From Nostoc sp. GT001 (GTDB lineage Bacteria; Cyanobacteriota; Cyanobacteriia; Cyanobacteriales; Nostocaceae): a DNA stretch of 21,982 nucleotides. Positions 15,425 to 21,982 of the stretch are shown here, one piece after another. The number at the start of each line of letters is the position of its first letter. The stretch's first letter is position 1. Position numbers and translations under genes: made by a program. Location of the stretch: positions 161,134 to 183,115 of the forward strand of contig NZ_JAUDRJ010000002.1 of the NCBI RefSeq assembly GCF_030382115.1, given 5' to 3'. Under the pieces are notes generated by a model, which saw nothing but the letters and a program-made list of their open reading frames with translations, did not search any database and had not been told where the DNA came from.

Positions 15425-16303
15425 ATGAATCGATTTATGAATGCAATTGCTATAACTACTACTTTGATACTGGCTCAAAGTTGCTCCTTATTACCTAGAG
15501 ACGAAGGGAAACCAATATCTGCTACCACACATCAGCATGAGGAGCGTTCAATGAGTGGGAGCCATCACAGAGAACATTCAACAAGTGGCGCGGGTGATAA
15601 GAAGAAAGCATTTGCTCAGGCAAAACTCAAAGTTACCAGTAACATTACCTCTAATAAAAATATTCCAATAGTGATTGGCGTTCAAGATTCCGATGGGAAA
15701 GCGATCGCTAACTTTGACACTTTCCAAGAAAAGCTAATGCACCTCATTCTTGTCAGCGATGATCTTCAGTTTTTTAGTCATCTTCATCCCACATATAAAG
15801 AAAATGGGCAGTTTGAAGTTGCAGCCCGTTTTCCGCAAGCAGGCAATTACACATTTTTTAGTGACTATAAACCTGCTGGTCAAACAGAACAAGTCTCAGT
15901 ATTGAAAACACAAGTTTCTGGAAACAGTATTGCTGCTCCAGAAATTGACCTAAATCGCAGTAAAACGTTCAATGATATTAAAGTCAATCTTGCTGTTTCT
16001 GAACCTACTGTGAAAGCGGGTAAAGAAGTCAGTTTAATGTTTGAATTACAAGATGCTTCTAACAATCAACCGCTTACAGACTTGCAGCCATACTTAGGAG
16101 AAAGAGGACATTTAGTTATCCTGCGACAGTCAACCTCATTAACAGCAGCAGATTACATTCATGCTCACGCACTAAAAGATGCTCCTGCTGGACAGGTTCA
16201 TTTTATGACTAGCTTTCCTCAACCAGGAAAGTATAAGCTCTGGGGTCAGTTTAATCGCAATGGCAAAATCGTCACAGCTGATTTTTGGATAAATGCTGTT
16301 TAA
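15425..16303 (+). CDS. Secreted His-rich two-domain protein of metal cluster
   Basis: This is a 292-residue exported protein. It has an N-terminal signal ending near Cys20 (LAQSC, a weak lipobox) and then a His/Met/Ser-rich segment (about 30-55, HQHEERSMSGSHHREHS) likely to bind metal. Two beta-sandwich domains follow (about 65-165 and 175-292). Each contains a KLMHLILVSDD or GHLVILRQ strand, a His pair motif (FSHLHP and YIHAHA) and a PQ.G.Y..(F/W) closing strand. The domains look like an internal duplication. I recognise the type as a periplasmic protein of heavy-metal clusters but know no proven function; copper or other metal binding at the His motifs is inference. The ribosome binding site is weak. 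Confidence 0.7.
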   Translation: MNRFMNAIAITTTLILAQSCSLLPRDEGKPISATTHQHEERSMSGSHHREHSTSGAGDKKKAFAQAKLKVTSNITSNKNIPIVIGVQDSDGKAIANFDTFQEKLMHLILVSDDLQFFSHLHPTYKENGQFEVAARFPQAGNYTFFSDYKPAGQTEQVSVLKTQVSGNSIAAPEIDLNRSKTFNDIKVNLAVSEPTVKAGKEVSLMFELQDASNNQPLTDLQPYLGERGHLVILRQSTSLTAADYIHAHALKDAPAGQVHFMTSFPQPGKYKLWGQFNRNGKIVTADFWINAV

Positions 16304-16383
16304 TTTAGCTGATGTTTTATTAGTAAAACGAGAAGTGCCGAACTCCCGTGCTTCTAACTTTGTATATGCACAGTATGCTATGC

Positions 16384-16413
16384 GAATTTACCACCCATTT
16401 GGGTGGTAAATTC
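16384..16413. terminator. Strong hairpin between convergent genes
   Basis: GAATTTACCACCCA (16384-16397) pairs perfectly with TGGGTGGTAAATTC (16400-16413), a 14-bp stem with almost no loop, between two convergent genes. It probably serves both as a terminator, though a clear T run is missing. Confidence 0.6.
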
Positions 16414-16429
16414 CTCCTTCTTACTACTT

Positions 16430-16681
16430 CTAATTTAGGGGTTGACCTACACCAACTGCTCGCAACTGTTCTAGATTCGGTTTACCAGTTAAGACAAGTT
16501 TTCCATTGATTGCGATCGCTGGCACTGCATTTACTCCATACTGCTGGGCTTTCTCCTGCTCATGTCGCAGGTTATAGACCGATACTTCACAGTCAGGACA
16601 AGTCAGTTCTTGCACCATTTGCACTGTCTCATCACAAAGAGGACAGTCAGCCGTAAAAATCTCAATTTGACGTTTTGTCAT
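16430..16681 (-). CDS. Small thioredoxin/glutaredoxin-like dithiol protein
   Basis: This 83-residue protein has a thioredoxin fold. It begins QIEIFTADCPLCDET with an active-site CPLC (Cys13, Cys16), has a second CPDC (Cys28, Cys31), the cis-Pro region AVPAIAING, and a C-terminal helix. It resembles small thioredoxins of the TM0996/Thioredoxin_3 type, which reduce disulfides or hold thiophilic metals. The second CxxC is less usual and suggests metal binding. I chose ATG 16681, preceded by GGTGG on the minus strand, rather than the TTG or GTG a few codons earlier. A class B MerR promoter lies 30 bp upstream, so it is probably induced by the regulator at 16960, from which it is divergent. Confidence 0.82.
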   Translation of the reverse strand: MTKRQIEIFTADCPLCDETVQMVQELTCPDCEVSVYNLRHEQEKAQQYGVNAVPAIAINGKLVLTGKPNLEQLRAVGVGQPLN

Positions 16682-16711
16682 GGTGTCCACCAAAATTCTT
16701 TTGACTCATTC

Positions 16712-16743
16712 ATTCTGAATCCTCTAGCTGACTATAGAGTCAA
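16712..16743 (-). promoter_or_regulatory. MerR-type promoter, class B, for the thioredoxin-like gene
   Basis: On the minus strand: TTGACT (16743-16738), a 20-bp spacer beginning CTATAG and containing CTAGAG, and CAGAAT (16717-16712). Confidence 0.82.
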
Positions 16744-16900
16744 CCCCATAGGTAAATATTATTTTCCAAATAACCTCAATTCAAATCATTTGGACATATC
16801 ATCTCCTCAAATTTGTAACCCTGGCTCATCAAGTTTTAAGCTAATATTTTTGCCCACAAGTATTGTAATTAAACTTTACACAAAAATTGACAATTATCAC

Positions 16901-16932
16901 TTGACTCTCTAGCCGACTATAGACTTTAAAGT
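16901..16932 (+). promoter_or_regulatory. MerR-type promoter, class B, for merR2
   Basis: TTGACT (16901-16906), a 20-bp spacer with CTCTAG...CTATAG, and TAAAGT (16927-16932), 28 bp before the merR2 start. Autoregulation is likely. Confidence 0.82.
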
Positions 16933-16959
16933 TATAACAACACATAGTAGTAAATAACT

Positions 16960-17448
16960 ATGATTGCTGTCGTGAAACAAGTTTGCTGTGAAGTATCATC
17001 CCCAAAAAAGCTGCTGAAAATTGGTGAGCTGGCGAAGCAAACTGATGTGGCAGTGGGAACAATTCGGTATTACGAAGGCTTAGGCTTGATAAAACCAGTT
17101 GAAAGAAGTGAAAGTGGCTACCGTTATTACGACTGCGAGGCAATCAACAGGCTGCAATTTATCAAAAAAGCCCAATCTTTACAGTTTTCCCTGTCTGAAA
17201 TTCAACAAGTGCTAGGCATTCGTTCCCAAGGCGACCCTGCTTGTCCCCTAGTTCGGGACTTACTCAAACAGAAAATTGCTCATCTTGAGGAGCAGATTTA
17301 TCGCATGAAAGAACTGAAGGATGAGCTAGAGGCATATCAACAGCGTTGGGAAAACCGACCTTTGGATAATCCCTGTAATAAAGAGCTTTGTAGCTTGATC
17401 GAGGAAGTTGCTTGCTCTGATATACCTGTTCACAATTTCCGAGACTAG
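16960..17448 (+). CDS. MerR-family metal-responsive regulator 2
   Basis: This 162-residue regulator has a helix-turn-helix and wing of the family (KIGELAKQTDVAVGTIRYYEGLGLI, then SGYRYYDCEAINRLQFIKKAQSL) and a dimer helix about 95-130. Its Cys set is Cys95 in DPACPLV (equal to ZntR Cys79 / MerR Cys82) and Cys139 plus Cys144 near the C terminus (NPCNKELCSLIEEV). With an 18-residue N-terminal extension containing CC (9-10) it is longer than merR1. This ligand pattern suggests a divalent or soft thiophilic metal rather than classical CueR-type copper sensing. Class B operators precede this gene, the divergent thioredoxin-like gene and the Met-rich peptide gene. No clear ribosome binding site; the leader would be about 20 nt. 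Confidence 0.87.
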   Translation: MIAVVKQVCCEVSSPKKLLKIGELAKQTDVAVGTIRYYEGLGLIKPVERSESGYRYYDCEAINRLQFIKKAQSLQFSLSEIQQVLGIRSQGDPACPLVRDLLKQKIAHLEEQIYRMKELKDELEAYQQRWENRPLDNPCNKELCSLIEEVACSDIPVHNFRD

Positions 17449-17460
17449 TAAATTTATGAC

Positions 17461-17492
17461 TTGACTCTATACCCGAATAGAGACTTTAGAAT
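17461..17492 (+). promoter_or_regulatory. MerR-type promoter, class B, for the Met-rich peptide
   Basis: TTGACT (17461-17466), a 20-bp spacer with CTATA...TAGAG, and TAGAAT (17487-17492), 13 bp after the merR2 stop and 52 bp before the next start codon. Confidence 0.82.
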
Positions 17493-17544
17493 GGCCTTAG
17501 TTTCTCAAAAACTACTAAATTAACAGAATAATGGAGAGTACAAA

Positions 17545-17859
17545 ATGAACATTAGTACAGGCGTTAAGACAGTATTGAGCGGAGCCGTAGCTAGTTTTGC
17601 ATTGCTTACGTTAACCACTACTGCTTCCTTTGCCAACACTCCCAAGGGAACTGTGACACCGAATCAATCCGCCAGGGCTATAAACGAAGCAAAACTAATT
17701 CAAGTGCTGACCAGTCAAAGAACAGCCCCAACGAATCAAACGCCACAGCAGCCAAACCAAACGGGATGTAAGTGTTGCCAAGCAATGATGAATAAGATGC
17801 CAGGAATGATGAACAATATGCCGGGAATGATGAATAACCAAAACAGTCCGTCAAAATAG
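17545..17859 (+). CDS. Small secreted Met/Cys-rich metal-binding protein
   Basis: This 104-residue protein starts after GGAGAG. A typical signal peptide ends at SFA (about residue 30), giving a mature protein of about 74 residues. The middle is Gln/Asn/Thr-Pro rich and disordered. The C terminus holds CKCC, then AMMNKMPGMMNN and MPGMMNN, that is three Cys and eight Met in about 25 residues with a short internal repeat. Such thioether/thiol clusters bind Cu(I) or Ag(I) in the periplasm, as in CusF, CopC or PcoE-like proteins, but I recognise no named family. Its class B MerR promoter ties it to the regulator just upstream. Metal binding is inference from composition. Confidence 0.78.
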   Translation: MNISTGVKTVLSGAVASFALLTLTTTASFANTPKGTVTPNQSARAINEAKLIQVLTSQRTAPTNQTPQQPNQTGCKCCQAMMNKMPGMMNNMPGMMNNQNSPSK

Positions 17860-17951
17860 GGCTTGATAAATCCCTCAGCGAGAAACACATTTGAATTTGA
17901 AATGTCAGAAAAAACTAGAAATATTTAGAGAAGTCTGGCCGAAAAAGGCTA

Positions 17952-18131
17952 ATGAACTCATTGCTAAGGAAGCCATCTTATGGTTTGGCTAAGGAACTTA
18001 AGCTAAACCAGGATGGCTATCGGACTCGTTCCTTTTATCCAGAAGCTCAAATCGCACTTGCTTTTGCGTTTCATCATAGGTCAACAGCTTTACTACAGCA
18101 GAAAACTTACTCAGGAGAAACACAATTATGA
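17952..18131 (+). CDS. Short ORF coupled to the propeller gene, function unknown
   Basis: This frame has 59 codons, from ATG 17952 to a TGA that overlaps the next start codon as ATGA. The predicted peptide (MNSLLRKPSYGLAKELK, then GYRTRSFYPEAQ, IALAFAFHHR) is mixed basic and hydrophobic and matches nothing I know. AAGG lies only 3 nt before the ATG, a poor site. The frame stays open 10 codons further upstream without a good start. The exact 4-bp overlap argues for translational coupling; it may instead be chance or the remnant of a larger gene. An imperfect inverted repeat (17972-18017) lies inside it. Confidence 0.35.
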   Translation: MNSLLRKPSYGLAKELKLNQDGYRTRSFYPEAQIALAFAFHHRSTALLQQKTYSGETQL

Positions 18132-19168
18132 GTCAGCCTGACTCAAAAGACCACAACATGATGAAATGGATGGGAATTGCTATGGTGGCTTGCTGTGCTT
18201 TGCCCATAGGAGTTTCCTTCTTTTTGGGCGGAGGCTTGGGGGTGTGGTTCGGTCGTTCTATCAAGCCACCTACTAGCAATCAGTCAACCAACCAGCCACT
18301 CTCTGCCAACCAATCAACCAATCAATCTCAACTAAAGGCTGTAAATGTTTCCCTAGAGAAAGCGGGCAATTGGCAAGCAAATAATCACGTTCATGGTTTG
18401 ACTGTGAATCGAGATAATCCCAACATTATTTATGTTGCAAGTCATAACGGACTGTTGCAACGTTCTGAAACTGGGGAATGGTTTTGGATGGGAAAAGAGC
18501 GAGCTGATTATATGGGCTTTACTGCCGATCCAATTAACAGCGCTCGCTTTTATTCCAGCGGACATCCACACACAGGAGGTAATCTAGGATTCCAGATAAG
18601 TGAGAATCAAGGGCAAGATTGGAAACAGATTTCCATGCCTGGGGTAGATTTTCATGCAATAGCGATCGCACCGAGTAACCCCAACGTTTTTTATGGATGG
18701 CCTGCTTCTGGGGCGCAAGGGCTGCATACTTCTACTGATGGTGGCAAAACTTGGGTCAAAGTCCGCATGACTGGATTAGGCGATACTCCTTTTAACCTTG
18801 TGGTTGAACCCCGTAACCCTGAGCATTTGTTTGCAACTACCCGTTCGGGAATGTATGAAAGCACTAACAGCGGCAATGACTGGACGTTAGTAGCTAATAC
18901 ACAGGAAGCTCCTATTGCCAGTCTAGCTCTGCAAAAAGAGGGTAACAGCACTGTAATGTATGGGTATCGTTTTCTCAAGTCAGCACCCGGTGTTTATCGC
19001 AGTAGTGATGGTGGTAAAACGTGGGAGAAACTTTGGACTGAAACTAATGGTGTAGTTGTGAAACTAGCGATCGCTCCCAACACTCCCCACATATTATATG
19101 CAGTGAATGAGAACAATACTGTCTTTCAATCGCAGAATGAAGGCAATAGCTGGAAAGAGTTAAATTAA
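18128..19168 (+). CDS. Membrane-anchored BNR/sortilin-type beta-propeller protein
   Basis: This 346-residue protein has one N-terminal transmembrane segment (about 13-42, ending in GGGLGVWFG), then a Ser/Asn/Gln-rich linker with repeated NQSTNQ, then a propeller domain. The blades carry BNR/Asp-box-like motifs: STDGGKTWVKV, STNSGNDWTLV, SSDGGKTWEKL and SQNEGNSWKEL, alternating with NPN(I/V)(I/F)Y or HILYAV strands. Proteins of this type are often labelled glycosyl-hydrolase-like from the fold alone. I see no evidence for sugar cleavage. His-containing turns (NNHVHGLTV, SSGHPHTGG) may bind metal. Its place in the metal cluster suggests an envelope role. It is convergent with the tolC gene, with only 23 bp between stops. 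Confidence 0.78.
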   Translation: MSQPDSKDHNMMKWMGIAMVACCALPIGVSFFLGGGLGVWFGRSIKPPTSNQSTNQPLSANQSTNQSQLKAVNVSLEKAGNWQANNHVHGLTVNRDNPNIIYVASHNGLLQRSETGEWFWMGKERADYMGFTADPINSARFYSSGHPHTGGNLGFQISENQGQDWKQISMPGVDFHAIAIAPSNPNVFYGWPASGAQGLHTSTDGGKTWVKVRMTGLGDTPFNLVVEPRNPEHLFATTRSGMYESTNSGNDWTLVANTQEAPIASLALQKEGNSTVMYGYRFLKSAPGVYRSSDGGKTWEKLWTETNGVVVKLAIAPNTPHILYAVNENNTVFQSQNEGNSWKELN

Positions 19169-19191
19169 CTGTCTGTTGTCTACGTAATATC

Positions 19192-20718
19192 TTACGGTTG
19201 TGATGTAGCTGTAGAAAAACTAGCACTAACAGCACGTTGCAAATTAGCTAAAGCACGATTGTAATCCAAAATAGCCGTAACCCGATTACCCTCAGCCCTT
19301 GTAAGCTCAGTTTCAGAAACAATAACATCTGTTTGAGTACCTACACCAGCTTGAAACCTCAGCCTTGCTAAACGTAAAGCCTCTTGAGCCTGTTCTAGAG
19401 CAACGGTAGCAGTCTGAACATTACTTAAATTAGATTGCAAACTAGTATAAGCCTGTTCCACCTGAAAGCGAATCTGATTGCGTTGCTCTGCAAAACGAGT
19501 TTCGGCAATAGCAATGTTGGCTTTCTGTTGAGCAGCCCTAGCCTTAGCTGCTCCACCATCAAATAAATTCCAGTTGGCTCTAACTCCCAGTGAATAGCCA
19601 TCTGTAATGCCAACACTATCATTAAAAGCGTCCAACAAGTTGTAACTAGCAACCAAACTAACTTGGGGACGAACCTCAGAAAGCGCCAAACGTCGCTGTT
19701 GTTCACTAATATTGCGTTGTACTAACTGTTGTTGAAGTTCTGCACGATTTTGAAAAGCAAGCACAATACTTTCTTCTTGTGTCTGATTCCACAAACCCGC
19801 CAATTTCACGGAGTCTGCTGCACTGATGTTTACAGATTGTGGTAAATTCAACCGCGTCGCCAACCGCCTTGCAGCAATTTGCTGTTGACTAATAGCATTA
19901 GTTAGCTCTTGTTGAGCATTTGCTAAGTTTACCTGAGAACGAAGAACATCAAATCTCGTACCAACTCCAGCCCTTTCTAATGCTTGAGCATCCTTTAAAC
20001 TTCGTTGGGCATTTTCTACAGCAGCACGATTAATTCGTACTTGTTCATCTGTTTGTTGTAAATTGTAATATTCAGTGGCAACATTCAGCCGAATTTCCTG
20101 TGACAAACGCTCTACATCCAACTCATCAAAACGTAATTGTTCCTCAGTTGCTCTGATGCGAGCCGACTTGGAGCCAGAGGTGTAAATGTTATAACTCAGT
20201 TGTGCCGCTCCAGAAAAGTTTGTACTTGGAGCTTGTTCTGTAGAAGGTATCCCACTTCTAGAACGCAGTTCAGTAGAAAGCTGACCGCTAGCAGATTGTT
20301 GACGAGAAATGTCAGTGTTTAAACTAACATTGGGATACAAAGCAGCTTGTGCTTCACGTAGAGATGCACGACTTCGTTCTGAAGTCAGTATTGATACTTG
20401 TAGCTCCCGATTATTCCGCCGTGCCAGTTCCAAAGCTTGTTGCAGAGTGATTGGCTGAGTTATCTGAATTTTGACATCTTCTGGTTTGGTAGGAAACTGG
20501 AGAGAATTGGGATTAGGGTTGAGGTTATCGAGTAAAGTCGGAGTGGGAGATGCAGACTGAGCAGTTGGTGATGAGTCAGCTTGAGAAGGAACTTTTTCTG
20601 TTTGACTACTCTGAGGCTGAGTCAAAGCACGTACAGGTTGAGCTGAACTAGCAGCAAAATTACTTAAGGTAAATACACAACCGATACCTGCAACTACTAG
20701 ATAACGATACTTTGACAT
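19192..20718 (-). CDS. TolC-family outer-membrane efflux protein
   Basis: This 508-residue protein has a signal peptide (about 1-26, ending SSA), then a Ser/Pro/Thr-rich linker (about 30-70). Two TolC/OEP repeats follow: the first starts ITLQQALELARRNNRELQV and the second carries QKANIAIAETRFAEQRNQIRFQVEQAY in part. Long coiled-coil helices are rich in Gln, Ala and Arg, and the region VGTRFDVLRSQVNLANAQQELT is repeated as VGTQTDVIVSETELTRAEGN near the end. It forms the outer-membrane channel of a tripartite exporter. No RND pump or membrane-fusion protein is in the window, so partners are either left of the kinase beyond the edge or elsewhere. GGAG lies 12 nt before the ATG, rather far. The sensor kinase gene is 109 bp upstream on the same strand, so an operon is possible. 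Confidence 0.9.
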   Translation of the reverse strand: MSKYRYLVVAGIGCVFTLSNFAASSAQPVRALTQPQSSQTEKVPSQADSSPTAQSASPTPTLLDNLNPNPNSLQFPTKPEDVKIQITQPITLQQALELARRNNRELQVSILTSERSRASLREAQAALYPNVSLNTDISRQQSASGQLSTELRSRSGIPSTEQAPSTNFSGAAQLSYNIYTSGSKSARIRATEEQLRFDELDVERLSQEIRLNVATEYYNLQQTDEQVRINRAAVENAQRSLKDAQALERAGVGTRFDVLRSQVNLANAQQELTNAISQQQIAARRLATRLNLPQSVNISAADSVKLAGLWNQTQEESIVLAFQNRAELQQQLVQRNISEQQRRLALSEVRPQVSLVASYNLLDAFNDSVGITDGYSLGVRANWNLFDGGAAKARAAQQKANIAIAETRFAEQRNQIRFQVEQAYTSLQSNLSNVQTATVALEQAQEALRLARLRFQAGVGTQTDVIVSETELTRAEGNRVTAILDYNRALANLQRAVSASFSTATSQP

Positions 20719-20827
20719 ATATTATTTAAACTCCTATAACTCACATCACACAGCAAAAAATGACTACACTCTAAAAGCAGGGGTAGTAACAAAAGATAGA
20801 AAACCTATAGGTTAAATACGAAATCTT

Positions 20828-21982
20828 TTATTTAGATTGGCGTAAGCGGCGAAACAGCGATTTAAATGGCGAAAAAGAGCGATCGCTATTTAGGTGGATA
20901 ACATTAAACGGTAGTTCGATAGTAAAAGTACTACCTTTACCTAATTCGCTTTGCACATTCAAACTACCGTGGTGTACCTGAACAATTGCAGAGGCGATCG
21001 CCAATCCTAATCCAGAACCGCCAGTGCTGCGAGAGCGATCGCTATTCACGCGATAAAAGCGATCGTAAATTCGCGGAAGTTCCTTCTCTGGGATACCAAT
21101 ACCCGTATCATGAACCCTAACCACAGCATGATGGTCGCTACAACCCAGGCAAACCGTAACTTCCCCTCCTTTGGGTGTATACTGAATTGCATTGACAATT
21201 AAATTAGAAACCAAACGATAAAGCTGGTCGTTATCACCGACAATATTTACTGGCTTATTTACCTTGATGCTAGATTGCAGCATTACGCCTGCCGCGGCTG
21301 CCATTGCTTCAAATTCCTCGACTAAATCGCTGACAATATCATTTAGACAACATTGTTCTAGTTGTACTGGCAAGTGTTGCCTATCTAAACGAGCCAATAA
21401 TAATAAATCTACAACCAAAGTAATAAGTCGCTGATTCTGACGGTGGATAGTTCGCAGAATGTCCCGCGTTTCTTCTTCATCCAGTTGCGACATTAAAAGC
21501 GCTGATTCCACCGTTGCGCCTGTTGCAGCTAAAGGCGTTCGCAATTCGTGTGCTGCATCTGCTGTAAACTGTTGAATTTGTCGATAAGATTGATAAATTG
21601 GCTGCATAGCTAATCCTGATAGCCACCAACTAGCAACTGCAACCATACCCATTGCGATCGGCAATCCCAAACCTAAACTTAATTTCACACTATCCAGATA
21701 ACGATTAAATTCTTCAAGACTTCGCCCCACTTGCATATAGCCCCAATCCCGATTATCTTGGGTGTGTAGTATTAAAGAATTTTGATGATAATCATTGCCT
21801 TTGCTGTCTTTGAGAAATAACCATTTTTCATTGCTGAAGACAGTAGATAGCCCTTCTGGATAATTGCCAGTAGTAGCAATCAAGCGTCCTGAAATATCAA
21901 AAAAACGCACATAGTAGTGATCTTTGTTAACTACACCAAGAAAATGGCGTTTAGTATCTGACTGCTGTTGAGTACAGCTGCT
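20828..21982 (-). CDS. rppB: RppB/NrsS-like sensor histidine kinase, 5' end beyond window
   Basis: The frame is open to the right edge, giving 384 residues here; the GTG at 21910 is not a likely true start because 24 more in-frame codons precede it. It has a periplasmic sensing part (FFDISGRLIATTGNYPEG, DNRDWGYMQVGRSLEEF), a transmembrane helix (LGLGLPIAMGMVAVASWWLSG), and the HisKA box TADAAHELRTPLAATGATVES with the phosphorylated His. The ATPase domain has NLIVNAIQYTP (N box), HDTGIGIP (G1) and GGSGLGLAIA (G2). The short linker SGLAMQPIYQSYRQIQQF is, to my recognition, typical of cyanobacterial RppB/NrsS (nickel and redox) kinases. The partner response regulator is not in the window. Nickel sensing would suit the nrsD gene; a CopS role is the alternative. 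Confidence 0.85.
   Translation of the reverse strand, partial: SSCTQQQSDTKRHFLGVVNKDHYYVRFFDISGRLIATTGNYPEGLSTVFSNEKWLFLKDSKGNDYHQNSLILHTQDNRDWGYMQVGRSLEEFNRYLDSVKLSLGLGLPIAMGMVAVASWWLSGLAMQPIYQSYRQIQQFTADAAHELRTPLAATGATVESALLMSQLDEEETRDILRTIHRQNQRLITLVVDLLLLARLDRQHLPVQLEQCCLNDIVSDLVEEFEAMAAAAGVMLQSSIKVNKPVNIVGDNDQLYRLVSNLIVNAIQYTPKGGEVTVCLGCSDHHAVVRVHDTGIGIPEKELPRIYDRFYRVNSDRSRSTGGSGLGLAIASAIVQVHHGSLNVQSELGKGSTFTIELPFNVIHLNSDRSFSPFKSLFRRLRQSK

Noticed and set aside
20802..20813. 12-bp palindrome AACCTATAGGTT between kinase and tolC
   Set aside because: A single short palindrome in AT-rich DNA with no second copy in the window; chance is likely.
1..21982. CRISPR arrays, tRNA or rRNA genes
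   Set aside because: I saw no regularly spaced direct repeats with spacers and no cloverleaf or rRNA-like conserved stretches on reading both strands.

Overview
The window looks like accessory DNA, probably a plasmid, of a filamentous, Nostoc-like cyanobacterium. The evidence is the many HIP1 octamers (GCGATCGC, for example near 1085, 2760, 9872, 12026, 12455, 12931, 15700, 16510, 18662, 19066 and 20876), the modest G+C content, and close likeness of several genes to cyanobacterial metal-resistance families (NrsD, CopM, RppB/NrsS).

Layout. (1) 1-4311 is a replicon-maintenance module: a ParB-like protein and a large primase-polymerase-like protein (putative Rep), the latter preceded by a leader with three hairpins. 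(2) 4552-8892 is a nickel-efflux MFS gene of the NrsD type, read on the minus strand and split by a 2,947-bp transposon (4740-7686). The transposon has perfect 29-bp terminal inverted repeats and a 5-bp target duplication (TTCAT). It carries an ISKra4-like transposase, a small tyrosine recombinase and a pRiA4b ORF-3/TnpR-like passenger. Removing the element and one TTCAT copy joins the MFS body in frame to a 60-residue His-rich tail. (3) 9202-17859 is a copper/heavy-metal island: a CopM-like DUF305 lipoprotein divergent from a Cys-rich copper-storage-like four-helix protein, a Cu(I) P1B-ATPase with a tandem cupredoxin, two MerR regulators, an Atx1-like metallochaperone, a His-rich secreted protein, a small dithiol thioredoxin-like protein and a Met/Cys-rich secreted peptide. 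(4) 17952-21982 holds a short ORF coupled to a beta-propeller protein, a TolC-type outer-membrane factor, and the 3' part of an RppB/NrsS-like sensor kinase that runs off the right edge.

How it works together. Six MerR-type promoters (TTGACT, 20-bp spacer, -10) fall into two dyad classes, three each. One class serves the ATPase, merR1 and the chaperone; the other serves the thioredoxin-like gene, merR2 and the Met-rich peptide. The simplest reading is two autoregulated MerR regulons side by side. A third control layer is suggested by two pairs of 8-bp direct repeats (ATGAAATC, 3-bp spacing) between copM and the Cys-rich gene, of the form bound by OmpR/PhoB-type response regulators. The products would sense, chaperone, store and export copper or related metals. 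Nickel export is probably altered by loss of the His-rich NrsD tail.
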